Shown: positions 1-9,680, counted from the stretch's first letter. The stretch: 64,000 bases of DNA from JAZKBN01 sp040388605 (GCA_040388605.1 JAZKBN010000060.1:1-64000), one strand, 5' to 3'. Notes: a model not told the origin generated them from the letters alone. Translations and numbers: made by a program.

Positions 1-244
1 TGCAACCGCTTCGTGACCCCTGGCTTCGCCCACCCGACGTTCTTCAAGTTTCGCTTGCTTATGAGTGCCTGATATTTCGAAAATCAGTTACCCGGATAGC
101 CTTCAGCCTTCATTTACATTAATCCGATTTGGAAAAGGCGGCTTACTTTTTGTAGGTTTGGCATGTATTAGCCTGAATATATCAGCATCAGGGCTGAATA
201 TGCTAAGGGGACTATTCCTGCAGACGGTTTAAATCCAATTTTCC
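1..244. other. left-edge non-coding stretch
   Basis: I see no supportable gene here. It is the upstream region of the LytTR regulator that starts at 245 and may include the tail of a gene outside the window. It has no clear rho-independent terminator. Confidence 0.4.
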
Positions 245-979
245 ATGAGATATAAATGTCTTATTGCTGAAGACAACCCCATGGAGCGCGATGTTCTGGA
301 AGAGCTGCTCAACCAAACAGGCACAGTTGATATTGCAGGCATTTGTTCCGATGGTTTAGAGGCCTATAATATTTTGATCAGCACCGAGGTCGACATCGTT
401 TTTTCCGATATTGACATGCCTAAGATGAATGGCTTCAGCCTGGTTAAAAGCCTGGTTCGGCAGCCGGTTTTTGTTTTTACAACCTCACACCCTGATTACG
501 CGGCAGAAAGCTATAATTTGGATGTGGCAGATTTTATTGTAAAACCGGTAACCATTGAACGGGTGCTGCGGGCGCTCCACAAGGCCACCGCGCTTTTAAA
601 AGCAAAGAGCCCGGCCGCAGATAGAGATGAAACTGTTACCGAAGCCGCCAGCATATTTATACGTACCGGTGAGATGCTCCTGAAAATTGCTCTCAGGGAT
701 ATGGTGTATCTTGAAAGTGAAGGAAATTCCACGAAGATATTTACTGTTTCGGGCGAGAGCTATAGTACGCTGGTAAGCAGTAAGAACCTGGCTTTGCAGC
801 TGCCTCACAATTATATGCTGCGTACCCACCGCGGCTTTATGGTAAATCCGCAACATATAAAAGGCATAGGACCTGCCTCTATATTAATGAGGAATAACAG
901 GCAGGTTCCGCTAAGTGAACGATACAGACAGGAGGTTGCAGATGCCATGCAGGCACACCCGATACAGCGCTTTATTTAA
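245..979 (+). CDS. LytTR-family response regulator
   Basis: This 244-residue protein has an N-terminal receiver domain and a C-terminal LytTR DNA-binding domain. The acidic pocket E9-D10 and the phospho-acceptor D55 (in FSDIDMP) are visible, as are the switch residue T78/T79 region and the conserved KPV at about 100. The LytTR half, from about 135, contains the typical TKIF and RTHRGFMVNPQHI stretches. It is convergent with the TPR histidine kinase at 976-2850, and the two stop codons share the palindrome TTAA (976-979), so the pair probably forms a two-component system although it is not co-transcribed. A close paralogue lies at 46247-47002 in the same convergent arrangement. The kinase partner is of the HisKA type, not the LytS type usually found with LytTR regulators. 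The target genes cannot be read from the sequence. Confidence 0.9.
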   Translation: MRYKCLIAEDNPMERDVLEELLNQTGTVDIAGICSDGLEAYNILISTEVDIVFSDIDMPKMNGFSLVKSLVRQPVFVFTTSHPDYAAESYNLDVADFIVKPVTIERVLRALHKATALLKAKSPAADRDETVTEAASIFIRTGEMLLKIALRDMVYLESEGNSTKIFTVSGESYSTLVSSKNLALQLPHNYMLRTHRGFMVNPQHIKGIGPASILMRNNRQVPLSERYRQEVADAMQAHPIQRFI

Positions 980-2850
980 GCTTCCGGTAAATGATTTTGG
1001 AAACAGACTGTAAAAGTGCTGCCCTTGTTCAGCTCACTTTCCAACAAAATATGGCCATTCATTGCAGCGGCCAGGTTTTTACTCAGCATTAAACCCAGGC
1101 CTGTACCTTTTACACCATCGGTGCCCGGTGCTGAGGCCATAGGCTGGTTGTTAAGCCCTGCCGTATTAAAAGCTGTAGTATCTGCAACAGAAATGCCTAT
1201 GCCGGTATCACTTACAGCCAGGCATACTAAATTGTTTCCGGATGCGTAAGCGCTCATGGTTACTGTGCCTGATTCAGGTGTGAATTTAATGGCATTGCTC
1301 AGCAGGTTTCTTATAATAACGGCAAGCATGTGGGCATCTGCATATACGTGTGCATCAGGCGGAACGGCGTTTGTTAATGCTACATTTTTCTCAATGGCTA
1401 TGGCTTCGTAAAGGCGCAGAACCTCATTTACGGCATCGGCCAGGTTCAGAATTTCCATGCGAGGCGAAAAGCCCTGCATTTGGCTTCGTGCAAACTCAAG
1501 CAGGTTGGTCATCAGGTCTGAGGTGTGGCTGAGGCCGCTTTTTAAGTGATTCATATAAGTCTGAAACTTATCAGGTTCCAAACCTCGGCGCTCCAGTAAA
1601 AACACAACAGACATAAGCGAGTTAATAGGCATTCGCATATCATGGCTTACAGTGCTTAATATCCTGTCTTTAAGCATATTCAGGCGCATAAGCTCTTCTT
1701 TTTGCCTGCTGTTTTCAAGAAACAGCCGGTTTATTCGCCGGCGGCTCACATACAGAATTATCCCGATTATGAATGCCATCAACACCAACAGGCCTAAGGC
1801 AATATCAACTTTTCGGCTTAGCGCCAGTTGTTCGCTTTGTGCCGCAAGCTTGCTGTCTTTCAGGTCGCTGTCGTACTTGGTACGCAGTTCTGCCAGTAAA
1901 GCCTGCTTCTCTTTTGAATTTACTGATTCCCTCAGGCTGTCATAAGCTGAATAAGCAAGCGCTGCCTTTTTTGAGTCGCCTATATAAAGACTCGTAAGAA
2001 ACAACCCGCTGTAAACCGATACCTTGAAGTCTGCATCGCTGACCTGGTCTGCCATGCTCAGGGCGTCTTCGTAACTTGTCTGTGCCAGCTTATTCTGTTT
2101 CATAACGGCATACAGTTTGGCCATCCATAATTTAACGAATGCCTTTTTTGACAGGTCAAAGGTATCAGCCACTGCCAGGGCGGTCTTATAAACTGCAAGC
2201 GCTTTTTCAGGTTCACGGCTTTGCACCAGCATGGCTGCACGCGTAATCAGGATACCGTACACAGGTTTAGGTAACGCATGCAATTTTGTTATTGCAATTG
2301 CCGAGTCAAGCAGGTACAAAGCCTGTTTCTTATTGCCTTTTAAAAAATAGCGTATGCTCAAAAACTCAAGCATATTGGCATGCCGTTCATAGTCTTGGTG
2401 GTCGCGTGTAATGGCAGCTGCCTCAGCTATAGTTTTCAGAGATTCGTCAATGTCGTTGTTGCGAAGATAAACTCCGGAGATATCTGAGAGCAGTTCTGCC
2501 TGGAGCCTGTACATATTATGACTGCGGGCTATCTTTAAGGCTGCCAGGCAGTGATTCAGGCATGCATTATAATTACCTTCAGAGAGTTCCACATCACCAA
2601 GCAGGAACAAGCCTTTGGCTCTGTTGGTATCAACCGGAAGCAGCTTTTGATTGTGCCAAAAGGCATTTGCTAAAGGTTTTTCTTTCCTGCTGTCGTTACG
2701 CACAGCATAAGCGGCCCTNNNNNNNNNNTTAATATCTGATATCTTTAAAGCGGCAGCCAGGCTGCTGTCTCTCTTAGGGTTATCTGTACAAAAGGCCTTA
2801 CCGGCAGCTATTGTAAAAATGAATGACAGTAGTGAGAGATATTTTAACAT
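976..2850 (-). CDS. TPR-containing membrane sensor histidine kinase
   Basis: An N-terminal signal-like segment is followed by tetratricopeptide-like helices (about residues 75-300), a coiled coil, one membrane segment (about 350-372), a HisKA domain with the phospho-acceptor in VSHDMRMPIN, and a HATPase domain with an N-box (NLLSNAIKF) and the G-box GTGLGLMLSK. A ten-N gap at 2719-2728 falls near the N-terminus. The frame is kept across it, but comparison with the paralogue at 46999-48903 suggests that several more residues are missing than ten N can encode. The last four bases overlap the regulator at 245-979. The periplasmic TPR sensor is of the type common in Bacteroidota. The signal is unknown. 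Pairing with the convergent LytTR protein is inferred from position and from the duplicated layout. Confidence 0.88.
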   Translation of the reverse strand: MLKYLSLLSFIFTIAAGKAFCTDNPKRDSSLAAALKISDIXXXXRAAYAVRNDSRKEKPLANAFWHNQKLLPVDTNRAKGLFLLGDVELSEGNYNACLNHCLAALKIARSHNMYRLQAELLSDISGVYLRNNDIDESLKTIAEAAAITRDHQDYERHANMLEFLSIRYFLKGNKKQALYLLDSAIAITKLHALPKPVYGILITRAAMLVQSREPEKALAVYKTALAVADTFDLSKKAFVKLWMAKLYAVMKQNKLAQTSYEDALSMADQVSDADFKVSVYSGLFLTSLYIGDSKKAALAYSAYDSLRESVNSKEKQALLAELRTKYDSDLKDSKLAAQSEQLALSRKVDIALGLLVLMAFIIGIILYVSRRRINRLFLENSRQKEELMRLNMLKDRILSTVSHDMRMPINSLMSVVFLLERRGLEPDKFQTYMNHLKSGLSHTSDLMTNLLEFARSQMQGFSPRMEILNLADAVNEVLRLYEAIAIEKNVALTNAVPPDAHVYADAHMLAVIIRNLLSNAIKFTPESGTVTMSAYASGNNLVCLAVSDTGIGISVADTTAFNTAGLNNQPMASAPGTDGVKGTGLGLMLSKNLAAAMNGHILLESELNKGSTFTVCFQNHLPEA

Positions 2851-2900
2851 GTGTTTTACGCAGCATATTTGCTTAGCCTATAAAGCAAAAAATCACCTTA

Positions 2901-2922
2901 TACCTGTAAATGCCTTTACAGG
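2901..2922. promoter_or_regulatory. inverted repeat in a motif shared with the paralogous kinase locus
   Basis: CCTGTAAA (2903-2910) and TTTACAGG (2915-2922) form a perfect inverted repeat around TGCC, 51 bases upstream of the kinase start. The 17-mer TACCTGTAAATGCCTTT (2901-2917) recurs exactly at 49100-49116, upstream of the second TPR kinase. That makes it a candidate binding site for a regulator common to both loci. Function is inferred only from position and conservation. Confidence 0.5.
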
Positions 2923-3152
2923 GAAAAATAAGGGCTTTATGCGGCCGGTGCAGTAATTACCTAATATCGCATGATGCAAAATGCATTCTTATGAATGTAA
3001 GTTGTGCAAAACAAGTGGTATTTCAAAGCAGGCTGTAGGTGACTTAAATTAAAGTGATTCATTTCAGAAGGCTTTTTCTCACTTATATTCGGGGTGTAAT
3101 TGGTTGGTTAATGCAATTGTACTCAAGGTTTAGCTAATAAAATCACTTAGGC

Positions 3153-3190
3153 TTATAAAAATAAAAGCTGCCTCAATTAAATGAGACAGC
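3153..3190 (-). terminator. rho-independent terminator of the Crp/Fnr gene
   Basis: On the minus strand GCTGTCTCA (3190-3182) pairs with TGAGGCAGC (3175-3167) around a short A/T loop. It is followed by a U-rich tract (TTTTATTTTT, 3166-3157). It lies about 40 bases beyond the stop codon of the Crp/Fnr gene. Confidence 0.8.
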
Positions 3191-3227
3191 GCTGTTTGTA
3201 TTGATCCTGATTTAGTAAGGCATTGAC

Positions 3228-3941
3228 CTAATCCTGCACGTTTGCTACTTTTTCAAGGCCGCTCAGGTTGGTAACAGATATGTTTTTATGCTTTATCTCA
3301 ATCAGGTGGTCGGCCTTAAATTCTGACAGCATGCGTATTACCGATTCAGTAGCTGTACCCACCATTTGCGCCAAATCTTCGCGGCTGATTGCTATATCAA
3401 TGGTTACACCGTCGTCGGTAGTGCCGTAAAAGTTGCGCAAAACCAGCAGGGCTTCGGCAGTGCGCTCACGAACCGGCTTGCCGGCAAGGGCAGCTATGCG
3501 GTGCTCTGCCTGCTTCAGGTCTTCGCTGAGCAGCTTAATTATGTGGGTAAACATATTGCCGCCTTTATTCATTAAATCGCTGAAAAGGGCCTTGGGAATA
3601 AAGCAGGCACGGGTGTCTTCAAGTGCCTCGGCACCCAGGTGGTAAGCTTCACCGCTTAACAGCGAGCGGTAACCTATTGAATCTCCGGGTTTGGCAAGCC
3701 GAATAATCTGCTCTTTACCAAGATCGTCTGTTTTAAACAGCTTCACCTTGCCGCTGAAAACTGAGAACATGCCCATAGGGGTATTTCCCTGGTGGAAAAT
3801 AGCGCTGCCTTTACGGTAGATGTTACAGTGTTTACGGGCATTTAATTCATGCAGCATTTCTGAATCTAAATCGCGCATGATGCCGCGGTGCCTTACCGGG
3901 CACTTTTCACAATCTGGTGTTTTTTGGGCAGTAATTGACAT
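3228..3941 (-). CDS. Crp/Fnr-family transcriptional regulator
   Basis: The 237-residue protein has a cyclic-nucleotide-binding-like beta-roll (about 30-150), a dimerisation helix and a C-terminal winged helix-turn-helix (about 170-225). The recognition region reads SREDLAQMVGTATESVIR, typical of the family. Four cysteines are seen: a C-x2-C pair at 11 and 14, C39 and C112. This count and rough placement resemble the cluster-binding cysteines of FNR, but the spacing is not identical, so oxygen sensing by an Fe-S cluster is only an inference. It is the last gene of the minus arm of the cbb3 locus, after ccoI and ccoS. An FNR-like palindrome sits between the two arms at 7243-7256, so it is the natural candidate regulator of the oxidase genes. 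Confidence 0.88.
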   Translation of the reverse strand: MSITAQKTPDCEKCPVRHRGIMRDLDSEMLHELNARKHCNIYRKGSAIFHQGNTPMGMFSVFSGKVKLFKTDDLGKEQIIRLAKPGDSIGYRSLLSGEAYHLGAEALEDTRACFIPKALFSDLMNKGGNMFTHIIKLLSEDLKQAEHRIAALAGKPVRERTAEALLVLRNFYGTTDDGVTIDIAISREDLAQMVGTATESVIRMLSEFKADHLIEIKHKNISVTNLSGLEKVANVQD

Positions 3942-4104
3942 AAGCAGCTACCATTTTTGTGGTATTGTTTATGCAATTTACAATAAAAAATGGCAATAAA
4001 AACACATTACCCAATGTATGAAACCGGGGTGCATGTAATGTAATTCGTATTTGTTTCTGCTAATCTGCCAATGGAAGAATGCAGGGGCAATTTATGCCTG
4101 CGTT

Positions 4105-4296
4105 TTAATTTCCTGCATGTGCTTTATTTTTCTGATTCAGAATATGTTTACCGGTAAATGTGCTGTCTTCAAGCATTCTCACAGCCGGCCCTGCAGTATC
4201 ATCGAACTGGCCATGCCTGGCCGAAACTATAAATGCAATGAGGAAACCGGCAGCAACCAACAGGCTGCAGGCCATTAAAATTATCAGGACGGGCAT
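4105..4296 (-). CDS. ccoS: cbb3-type oxidase assembly protein CcoS
   Basis: This 63-residue protein has one N-terminal membrane helix (about 3-26) followed by the family hallmark GQFDDTAGPAVRMLED. CcoS is needed to insert haem and copper cofactors into the cbb3 oxidase. It lies 62 bases downstream of ccoI on the same strand, the usual ccoI-ccoS order. Family size is typically 50-70 residues, so it appears complete. Confidence 0.93.
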   Translation of the reverse strand: MPVLIILMACSLLVAAGFLIAFIVSARHGQFDDTAGPAVRMLEDSTFTGKHILNQKNKAHAGN

Positions 4297-4358
4297 TTTA
4301 CCGGGTTAAGTTTTAGATGTAGGTTTTTTGTTTCGAAATTAGGGTCTTGTATTCAGTT

Positions 4359-6812
4359 TCAGAATTTCAGCCTGCGGGCGTATAGTGTTGATAAGCCTAC
4401 TGACAGGCCCACAACCGACATGCTGCTTACAGGCATAAATATGGCAGCAAATACAGGGCTTAATATTCCCTGCATTGCCATGCTCAGCCCTATTCCGTTG
4501 TAAACCATCGACAATAGGAAGCTTATTTTTACAATATTGATGCAGCCTTTGGCAAACTGCAGTATTTGAGGCAGCCTGGCGGCGGCGGCGGCATCAGCTA
4601 TAATATCGCTTGAGGGCGTAAAGGCGTGCATATTGCTTTGCATGGCAATACCCACGTAAGCTTCTTTCAGAGCAGGGCCGTCGTTCAGGCCATCGCCTGC
4701 CATCAGTACTTTTTGGCCGTTTTCGCGGCAATACCTTACAAAATCAGCTTTCATTTCGGGGTTTTGCCAGGCCTTGAGTATTATCTCCTTTGTATCAGGC
4801 AATACCTTCTCAACCACACCCAGGCCTTCTATGCCATCGCCGGTAAGTACGCTGAGCGCATAATGTTTACGCAGCATATTTAAAGCCGAATCCACACCAT
4901 GACGCAGGTTTTGGCTTATATTAAACCTGCCTGTATATTGTCCGTTAATATTTATATGCAAGCCCGATGAATGGATATCGGCGGGAGCAAGCGACCAGGC
5001 AGCATTGCCAATACGCACAATGCATCCGTTAAAAACGGCTTCTATTCCTGCCCCGGCAGTTTCGGTAATGCTTATTGGTTCAGGAATATCAGCATAATCA
5101 GCCAGGTGCAGATACATATTGCGGCACAGTGGGTGTGAGCTTATTTTGGCTGTTGATTTAATCATATTCAGCTCATGTGTGCTCAAAACAGTACCTATGT
5201 ATTCCATTTCTGTTTTTTCGGCCTCTGTAAGCGTTCCTGTTTTATCAAGTACAACATGATCAATATGAGCAAGCTTTTGTATTATGCTCTCGTCACGAAC
5301 AAAAATGCGGTTGCGGCCAAGTATTACCAGGGCATTGCCCATTGTAAAGGGCAGGCTTAAGGAAAATGCGCAGGGGCAGGCAATAATGAGCACCGCCGTA
5401 AAAGCATTAAGCGCCGTTCCGGCCTGGTCTTGCATCAGCCAATACCCGGCGGAACCCTGGGCAAGCAAAATGGTGGCTACAGTAAACCATTTTGCAAACA
5501 AATCTGCCAATCTGCTGCTGTCGGTTTCTTTTACTTTTTCATTGTCTTTTTGCCTGTTCCACATATCAGACAGCAGGCTCTCATTAACCGGGCGCAATAC
5601 CTGGACAAGAGCGGTTTTGCCGCAAACTATGCCCCCGGCCGGAAGCTCAGCGCCGCTTATGCTTAAAGCAGGTAAAGACTCACCGGTAATAAAACTGTAA
5701 TCTATTTTGGCCTGAGTGCTAAGCAGAATGCAGTCACATGGCAGTGGTTCCCGGTTGTTAATCAGCAGTTTGTCCCCGGTTTTTAAATCTGTGGCAGGAA
5801 TAGAAACAGAAGTTCCGTCTTCAATTTTAGATACTGCCAGCGGGAAAAAGCTGCGCCAGCTTCGGCGGAAATTCATGCCTGCGAAGGCGAAGCCCTGTAC
5901 GTACCGGCCAATCAGGAGAAAGAAAACGAGCCCGCTCATGCTGTCGAACCAACCGGGACCGCTGCCGCTGTAGCATTCCCACATGCTGCGCATAAAAAGC
6001 GCAAGAATACCCATTGATATAGGCACATCAATATTAATTAACCCGTTGCGCAGGCTGCTGAATGCAGAACGCAGCCAGGGGAAAGCCCCGTAAAAAACTA
6101 CGGGTACGGCCAAAACAATGTTCAGAACCATGAACAGGCGGCCGAACTCTTCATTGCGTATTTGGCTGTTAAAATACTCGGGCAGGCTTAAAAGCATAAT
6201 GTTGCCGAAGCAAAACCCTGCTACCCCTATTCTTGTAATTAAATCGTGATTAATAAGTCCGGCCGATTTTTCCTTATCGGTTGCGCCTGCTTCCTGCATG
6301 GTAAGCTGTGGCTCGTAACCTATTGTGGTAAGCAGCTCGGCAAGGTGCCTGAAAGAAATTTCAGCCGGGTTAAAATCAACTGAAAGCTCTTTTTTAAGAA
6401 AATTAACCCTGCTCCTGAATACCCCGTCACGCAGCCTGTCGAGATGTTCGAGCAGGTAAATGCATGAGCTGCAATGTATGCCGGGTATATACAGCTTTAT
6501 TGATGCGAGGTTAGGGGTATAAACAGTAAAGAGCGGCCTTATTATTTTTTCATCGTCGAGGTGCCTGAATTTGGCCATGCCTGTGCGGGCCTTCATTGAA
6601 TTGCCGGCAAGCTTGTTCAGGTCATAATAATTGCAAAGCTCGTTTTCATCAAGCAGCATGTAAACAGCTTTACAGCCTTCGCAGCAAAACTGCTTATTGC
6701 CTGTATGCGGCGGCAAAGGCGGACAAACGTCGCCGCAATGGAAACATAGTGTTTTAATTCCTGTATCCATTGCAATACCGGTATCATTCCTGCCAAAGGT
6801 GTTGGTTATCAT
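4359..6812 (-). CDS. ccoI: copper-translocating P1B-type ATPase CcoI/FixI
   Basis: The 817-residue ATPase exports copper across the inner membrane for maturation of the cbb3 oxidase. The N-terminus has a cysteine-rich metal-binding module (CFHCGDVC at 23-30, CCEGC at 43-47) followed by a heavy-metal-associated domain with C114-x2-C117. Membrane helices, the transmembrane CPC motif (C479-P-C481), the phosphorylated D523 in DKTGT and the hinge GDGLND (about 706-711) are all present. The N-terminal cysteine module is typical of the FixI/CcoI branch. The ATG overlaps the stop of the 117-residue gene upstream (ATGA at 6812-6809), suggesting translational coupling. ccoS follows. Confidence 0.95.
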   Translation of the reverse strand: MITNTFGRNDTGIAMDTGIKTLCFHCGDVCPPLPPHTGNKQFCCEGCKAVYMLLDENELCNYYDLNKLAGNSMKARTGMAKFRHLDDEKIIRPLFTVYTPNLASIKLYIPGIHCSSCIYLLEHLDRLRDGVFRSRVNFLKKELSVDFNPAEISFRHLAELLTTIGYEPQLTMQEAGATDKEKSAGLINHDLITRIGVAGFCFGNIMLLSLPEYFNSQIRNEEFGRLFMVLNIVLAVPVVFYGAFPWLRSAFSSLRNGLINIDVPISMGILALFMRSMWECYSGSGPGWFDSMSGLVFFLLIGRYVQGFAFAGMNFRRSWRSFFPLAVSKIEDGTSVSIPATDLKTGDKLLINNREPLPCDCILLSTQAKIDYSFITGESLPALSISGAELPAGGIVCGKTALVQVLRPVNESLLSDMWNRQKDNEKVKETDSSRLADLFAKWFTVATILLAQGSAGYWLMQDQAGTALNAFTAVLIIACPCAFSLSLPFTMGNALVILGRNRIFVRDESIIQKLAHIDHVVLDKTGTLTEAEKTEMEYIGTVLSTHELNMIKSTAKISSHPLCRNMYLHLADYADIPEPISITETAGAGIEAVFNGCIVRIGNAAWSLAPADIHSSGLHININGQYTGRFNISQNLRHGVDSALNMLRKHYALSVLTGDGIEGLGVVEKVLPDTKEIILKAWQNPEMKADFVRYCRENGQKVLMAGDGLNDGPALKEAYVGIAMQSNMHAFTPSSDIIADAAAAARLPQILQFAKGCINIVKISFLLSMVYNGIGLSMAMQGILSPVFAAIFMPVSSMSVVGLSVGLSTLYARRLKF

Positions 6813-7162
6813 ACAGCTTCAGCTAAATGGTAAGGTTGGGCATGCGTTTTTTCAATGGATAAATGAAGGCTGCCGGCGCTTTGTTTTGGATGTACCTGCC
6901 TATCTGAAACTGATTGCGGCATTTTAATGGCAAACCGTAAACCTCCCGGTGCTTGTCCGCATTTATGACCAACCATCAGCAAGCCTCCGGAAAGCTCCCA
7001 TTGGAAATCTTTCATATCCGGTTCTTTAAAATACAGGTCTACCTCAAGGGTTTCATTATTTTCAATAAAATCAACACTAAGGGCATCATCTGCAATTGAA
7101 TCAACAGGACTCAGGTAAATACCCATTAGTGAAAAGCGGCAAATGTTTTCAGGTTGGAACAT
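6809..7162 (-). CDS. hypothetical protein upstream of ccoI
   Basis: I do not recognise this 117-residue protein. It has no signal peptide or membrane helix. The middle (about 35-85) is predicted to be beta-rich, with an alternating pattern around EVDLYFKEPDMKDFQWELSG. Its stop codon overlaps the start of ccoI by four bases, and it begins about 80 bases from the FNR-like palindrome, so it is probably the first gene of the ccoI-ccoS-fnr operon. A role in oxidase maturation is possible from position alone. Confidence 0.65.
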   Translation of the reverse strand: MFQPENICRFSLMGIYLSPVDSIADDALSVDFIENNETLEVDLYFKEPDMKDFQWELSGGLLMVGHKCGQAPGGLRFAIKMPQSVSDRQVHPKQSAGSLHLSIEKTHAQPYHLAEAV

Positions 7163-7242
7163 AGCAGGCAGGGTTTGTTTTTTAGTTTCTCAAAGGTCTG
7201 TTAAGCCGGTTTTATTAATCCTGACTCTTAGCCTGTTTTAAC

Positions 7243-7256
7243 ATGATAATTATCAT
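7243..7256. promoter_or_regulatory. FNR-like operator between the two cbb3 arms
   Basis: ATGATAATTATCAT is a perfect 14-base palindrome and matches the core TGAT-N4-ATCA of the FNR consensus TTGAT-N4-ATCAA. It lies between the divergent starts at 7162 (minus) and 7336 (plus). A possible Bacteroidota -7 element TACCTTCG follows at 7301-7308. It could control both arms. The Crp/Fnr gene at 3228 is the likely binder. Confidence 0.7.
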
Positions 7257-7335
7257 TTAATACGCCTGCATTGCTCATGTGGCAGAATTTTTAGCTGCCA
7301 TACCTTCGCAGCATTAAAAATCAGAAGAGTCATCT

Positions 7336-9680
7336 ATGAGCACACTGTCAGAATCGGTTGTATCAGAACCGGAAAAAAATAGAAAAGATGAGCATACAGG
7401 CGTTATGCAATTATTCAGCTATGATAATACCATTGTACGCAACTTCTCTGTTGCAACAGTGGTATGGGGCCTGGTGGGTATGCTTGTAGGCCTTTGTATA
7501 GCCATACAGCTTTTTTACCCCGTTTTTAATTTCAGTAATCAATATACCACCTTCGGCAGGCTGAGGCCCCTGCATACCAACGCGGTAATTTTCGCTTTTG
7601 TGGGAAATGCGCTTTTTGCGGGTATTTACTACAGCCTGCAACGCCTGCTTAAAGCCCGTATGTTCAGCGATGCCCTGAGCGCCATTCACTTTTGGGGCTG
7701 GCAGCTGATAATAGTTTCGGCCGCCCTAACGCTGCCCCTGGGTATGACAACCTCGCACGAGTACGCTGAGCTGGAATGGCCTATTGATATAGCTATTACC
7801 CTAATATGGGTGGTTTTCGGTATAAACCTGATAGGTACCATTATTAAAAGGCGCGAGAGGCACATGTATGTGGCAGTTTGGTTCTACATAGCAACATTTG
7901 TAACAGTGGCTGTGCTGCATATTGTAAACAGCATGCAGCTGCCTGTCAGCCTTACAAAAAGCTATTACCTGTATGCCGGCGTGCAGGATGCCCTGGTGCA
8001 GTGGTGGTACGGGCATAATGCAGTGGCATTCTTTCTTACCACGCCCTTCCTGGGCCTTATGTACTACTTTTTGCCAAAGGCAGCTAACAGGCCGGTGTAC
8101 TCTTACAAGCTGAGCATCATACACTTTTGGTCGCTGATATTCCTGTACATCTGGGCCGGGCCGCACCATTTATTGTACACCTCTCTGCCAGATTGGGCCC
8201 AGAGCCTGGGTGTTGTCTTCAGCATAATGCTGTTGGCTCCAAGCTGGGGCGGTATGCTTAACGGCCTGCTTACCCTGCGCGGAGCATGGGATAAGGTTCG
8301 TGAAGATCCTGTTCTGAAATTTATGGTGGTGGCTGTTACGGCCTACGGCATGGCTACTTTCGAGGGGCCAATGCTTTCGCTTAAAAATGTAAATGCCATT
8401 GCCCACTTTACCGATTGGATAGTAGCTCACGTACACGTTGGCGGCCTTGGCTGGAACGGTTTTATGACTTTCGGCATGCTGTATTATATAATACCGCGCA
8501 TGTACCAAACCAAGCTGTACAGCACCCGCATGGCCAATACCCACTTCCGGATTGGTACCTTAGGTATTGTATTTTATGCTGTGCCCATGTACATAAGCGG
8601 CTTTACCCAAAGCCTTATGTGGAAGCAGTTTACGCCTGAAGGTTATCTGAAATACGCCAATTTCCTTGAAACTACTGTGCAGCTGCTGCCCCTGCATATG
8701 CTGCGCGCATTGGGCGGAGCATTATACCTGGCCGGGGCCATTATTATGGCAGTTAACCTGGTTAAAACCGCCAAACAGGGCAGCCTGCTGGCTAACGAAC
8801 CTGCAAAGGCTTTTGCCCTTACCAAAAAAGTGCAGCATGCCGGGGGCGGGTGGCACAGCATACTTGAGCGCAAGCCCGTATTGTTTACTGTGCTAAGCCT
8901 GGTTGCCATTCTCATAGGCGGCCTGGCCGAGCTGGTTCCCACCTTCCTGATTAAGAACAATGTACCCACTATTGTATCGGTAAAGCCTTACACATCGCTG
9001 GAGCTTGAGGGCCGGGATGTGTACATACGCGAAGGCTGCGTGAACTGCCACTCGCAAATGATACGCCCCTTCCGCAGCGAAACCGAGAGGTATGGCGAAT
9101 ACAGCAAAGCCGGCGAATTTGTGTATGACCATCCGCACCTGTGGGGCAGCAAGCGTACCGGTCCTGATTTACAACGCGTGGGCGGCAAGTATCCTGACAG
9201 CTGGCACTACAACCACATGCTTGACCCCGGGGTAATGTCGCCGGGCAGTATTATGCCGGCTTATGACTGGCTGTTTACACAAACTTATAACCCTGGTGAT
9301 GTTGCCNNNNNNNNNNCAAGGTAGCATCGGCCAGGGGTGATGCCGAATCTAAAACCATTAACGCTAAGGCCGATGCCGAAGTGCAAACCATTAACTCTAA
9401 AGCTAACGCCTTAGCCACCGAAGTGAACGGTAATGCCGATGCCGGTAAAATTAAGGCCATGCGTATGCTGGGTGTTCCGTACCCTGCAGGTTACGAGAAA
9501 GAGGCCGGTAAAGATATGCTTGCACAGGCTGCCGGCATAAGCAAAAACCTGAAGGAAGCCGGTATAGACTGCAGGCCCGAAGCAGAGATAGTTGCCCTGA
9601 TAGCCTACCTGCAACGCCTCGGAACCGATATTAAGCAACTGCCAAAAGACCCTGACCCTGATGCCGCTATGCTGCATTAA
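7336..9680 (+). CDS. ccoNO: cbb3-type cytochrome c oxidase, fused subunits I/II (CcoN-CcoO), spans a gap
   Basis: The first ~480 residues are CcoN, the catalytic haem-copper subunit: about 12 membrane helices, the haem ligand in RPLHTNA, copper-B ligands in WWYGHNA and WAGPHH, and the late histidines HVHVGG. After a linker and one membrane helix comes CcoO, a membrane-bound c-type cytochrome with C568-x2-C571-H572 and a possible methionine ligand in PGSIMPAYDW. A ten-N gap (9307-9316) breaks the frame, which resumes at 9318 one register off and runs to the stop at 9680 through GVPYP and a CcoO-like C-terminus. The true gap length must therefore be 2 modulo 3. Flanking the gap is an Ala-rich imperfect repeat (ESKTINAK, EVQTINSK) not expected in CcoO. 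Fusion of the two subunits is known in Bacteroidota. Confidence 0.93.

Larger units (their letters stand above)
2851..3227. other. intergenic region between TPR kinase and Crp/Fnr gene
   Basis: No gene is seen in these 377 bases. The stretch holds a 20-base inverted repeat at 2903-2922 upstream of the kinase and a terminator hairpin for the Crp/Fnr gene at 3153-3190. The rest is AT-rich without other recognisable signals. Confidence 0.6.

Noticed and set aside
8953..9324. Apparent truncation of CcoO at 9324
   Set aside because: The stop arises only because ten N set a false register. The frame resumes at 9318 and ends normally at 9680.
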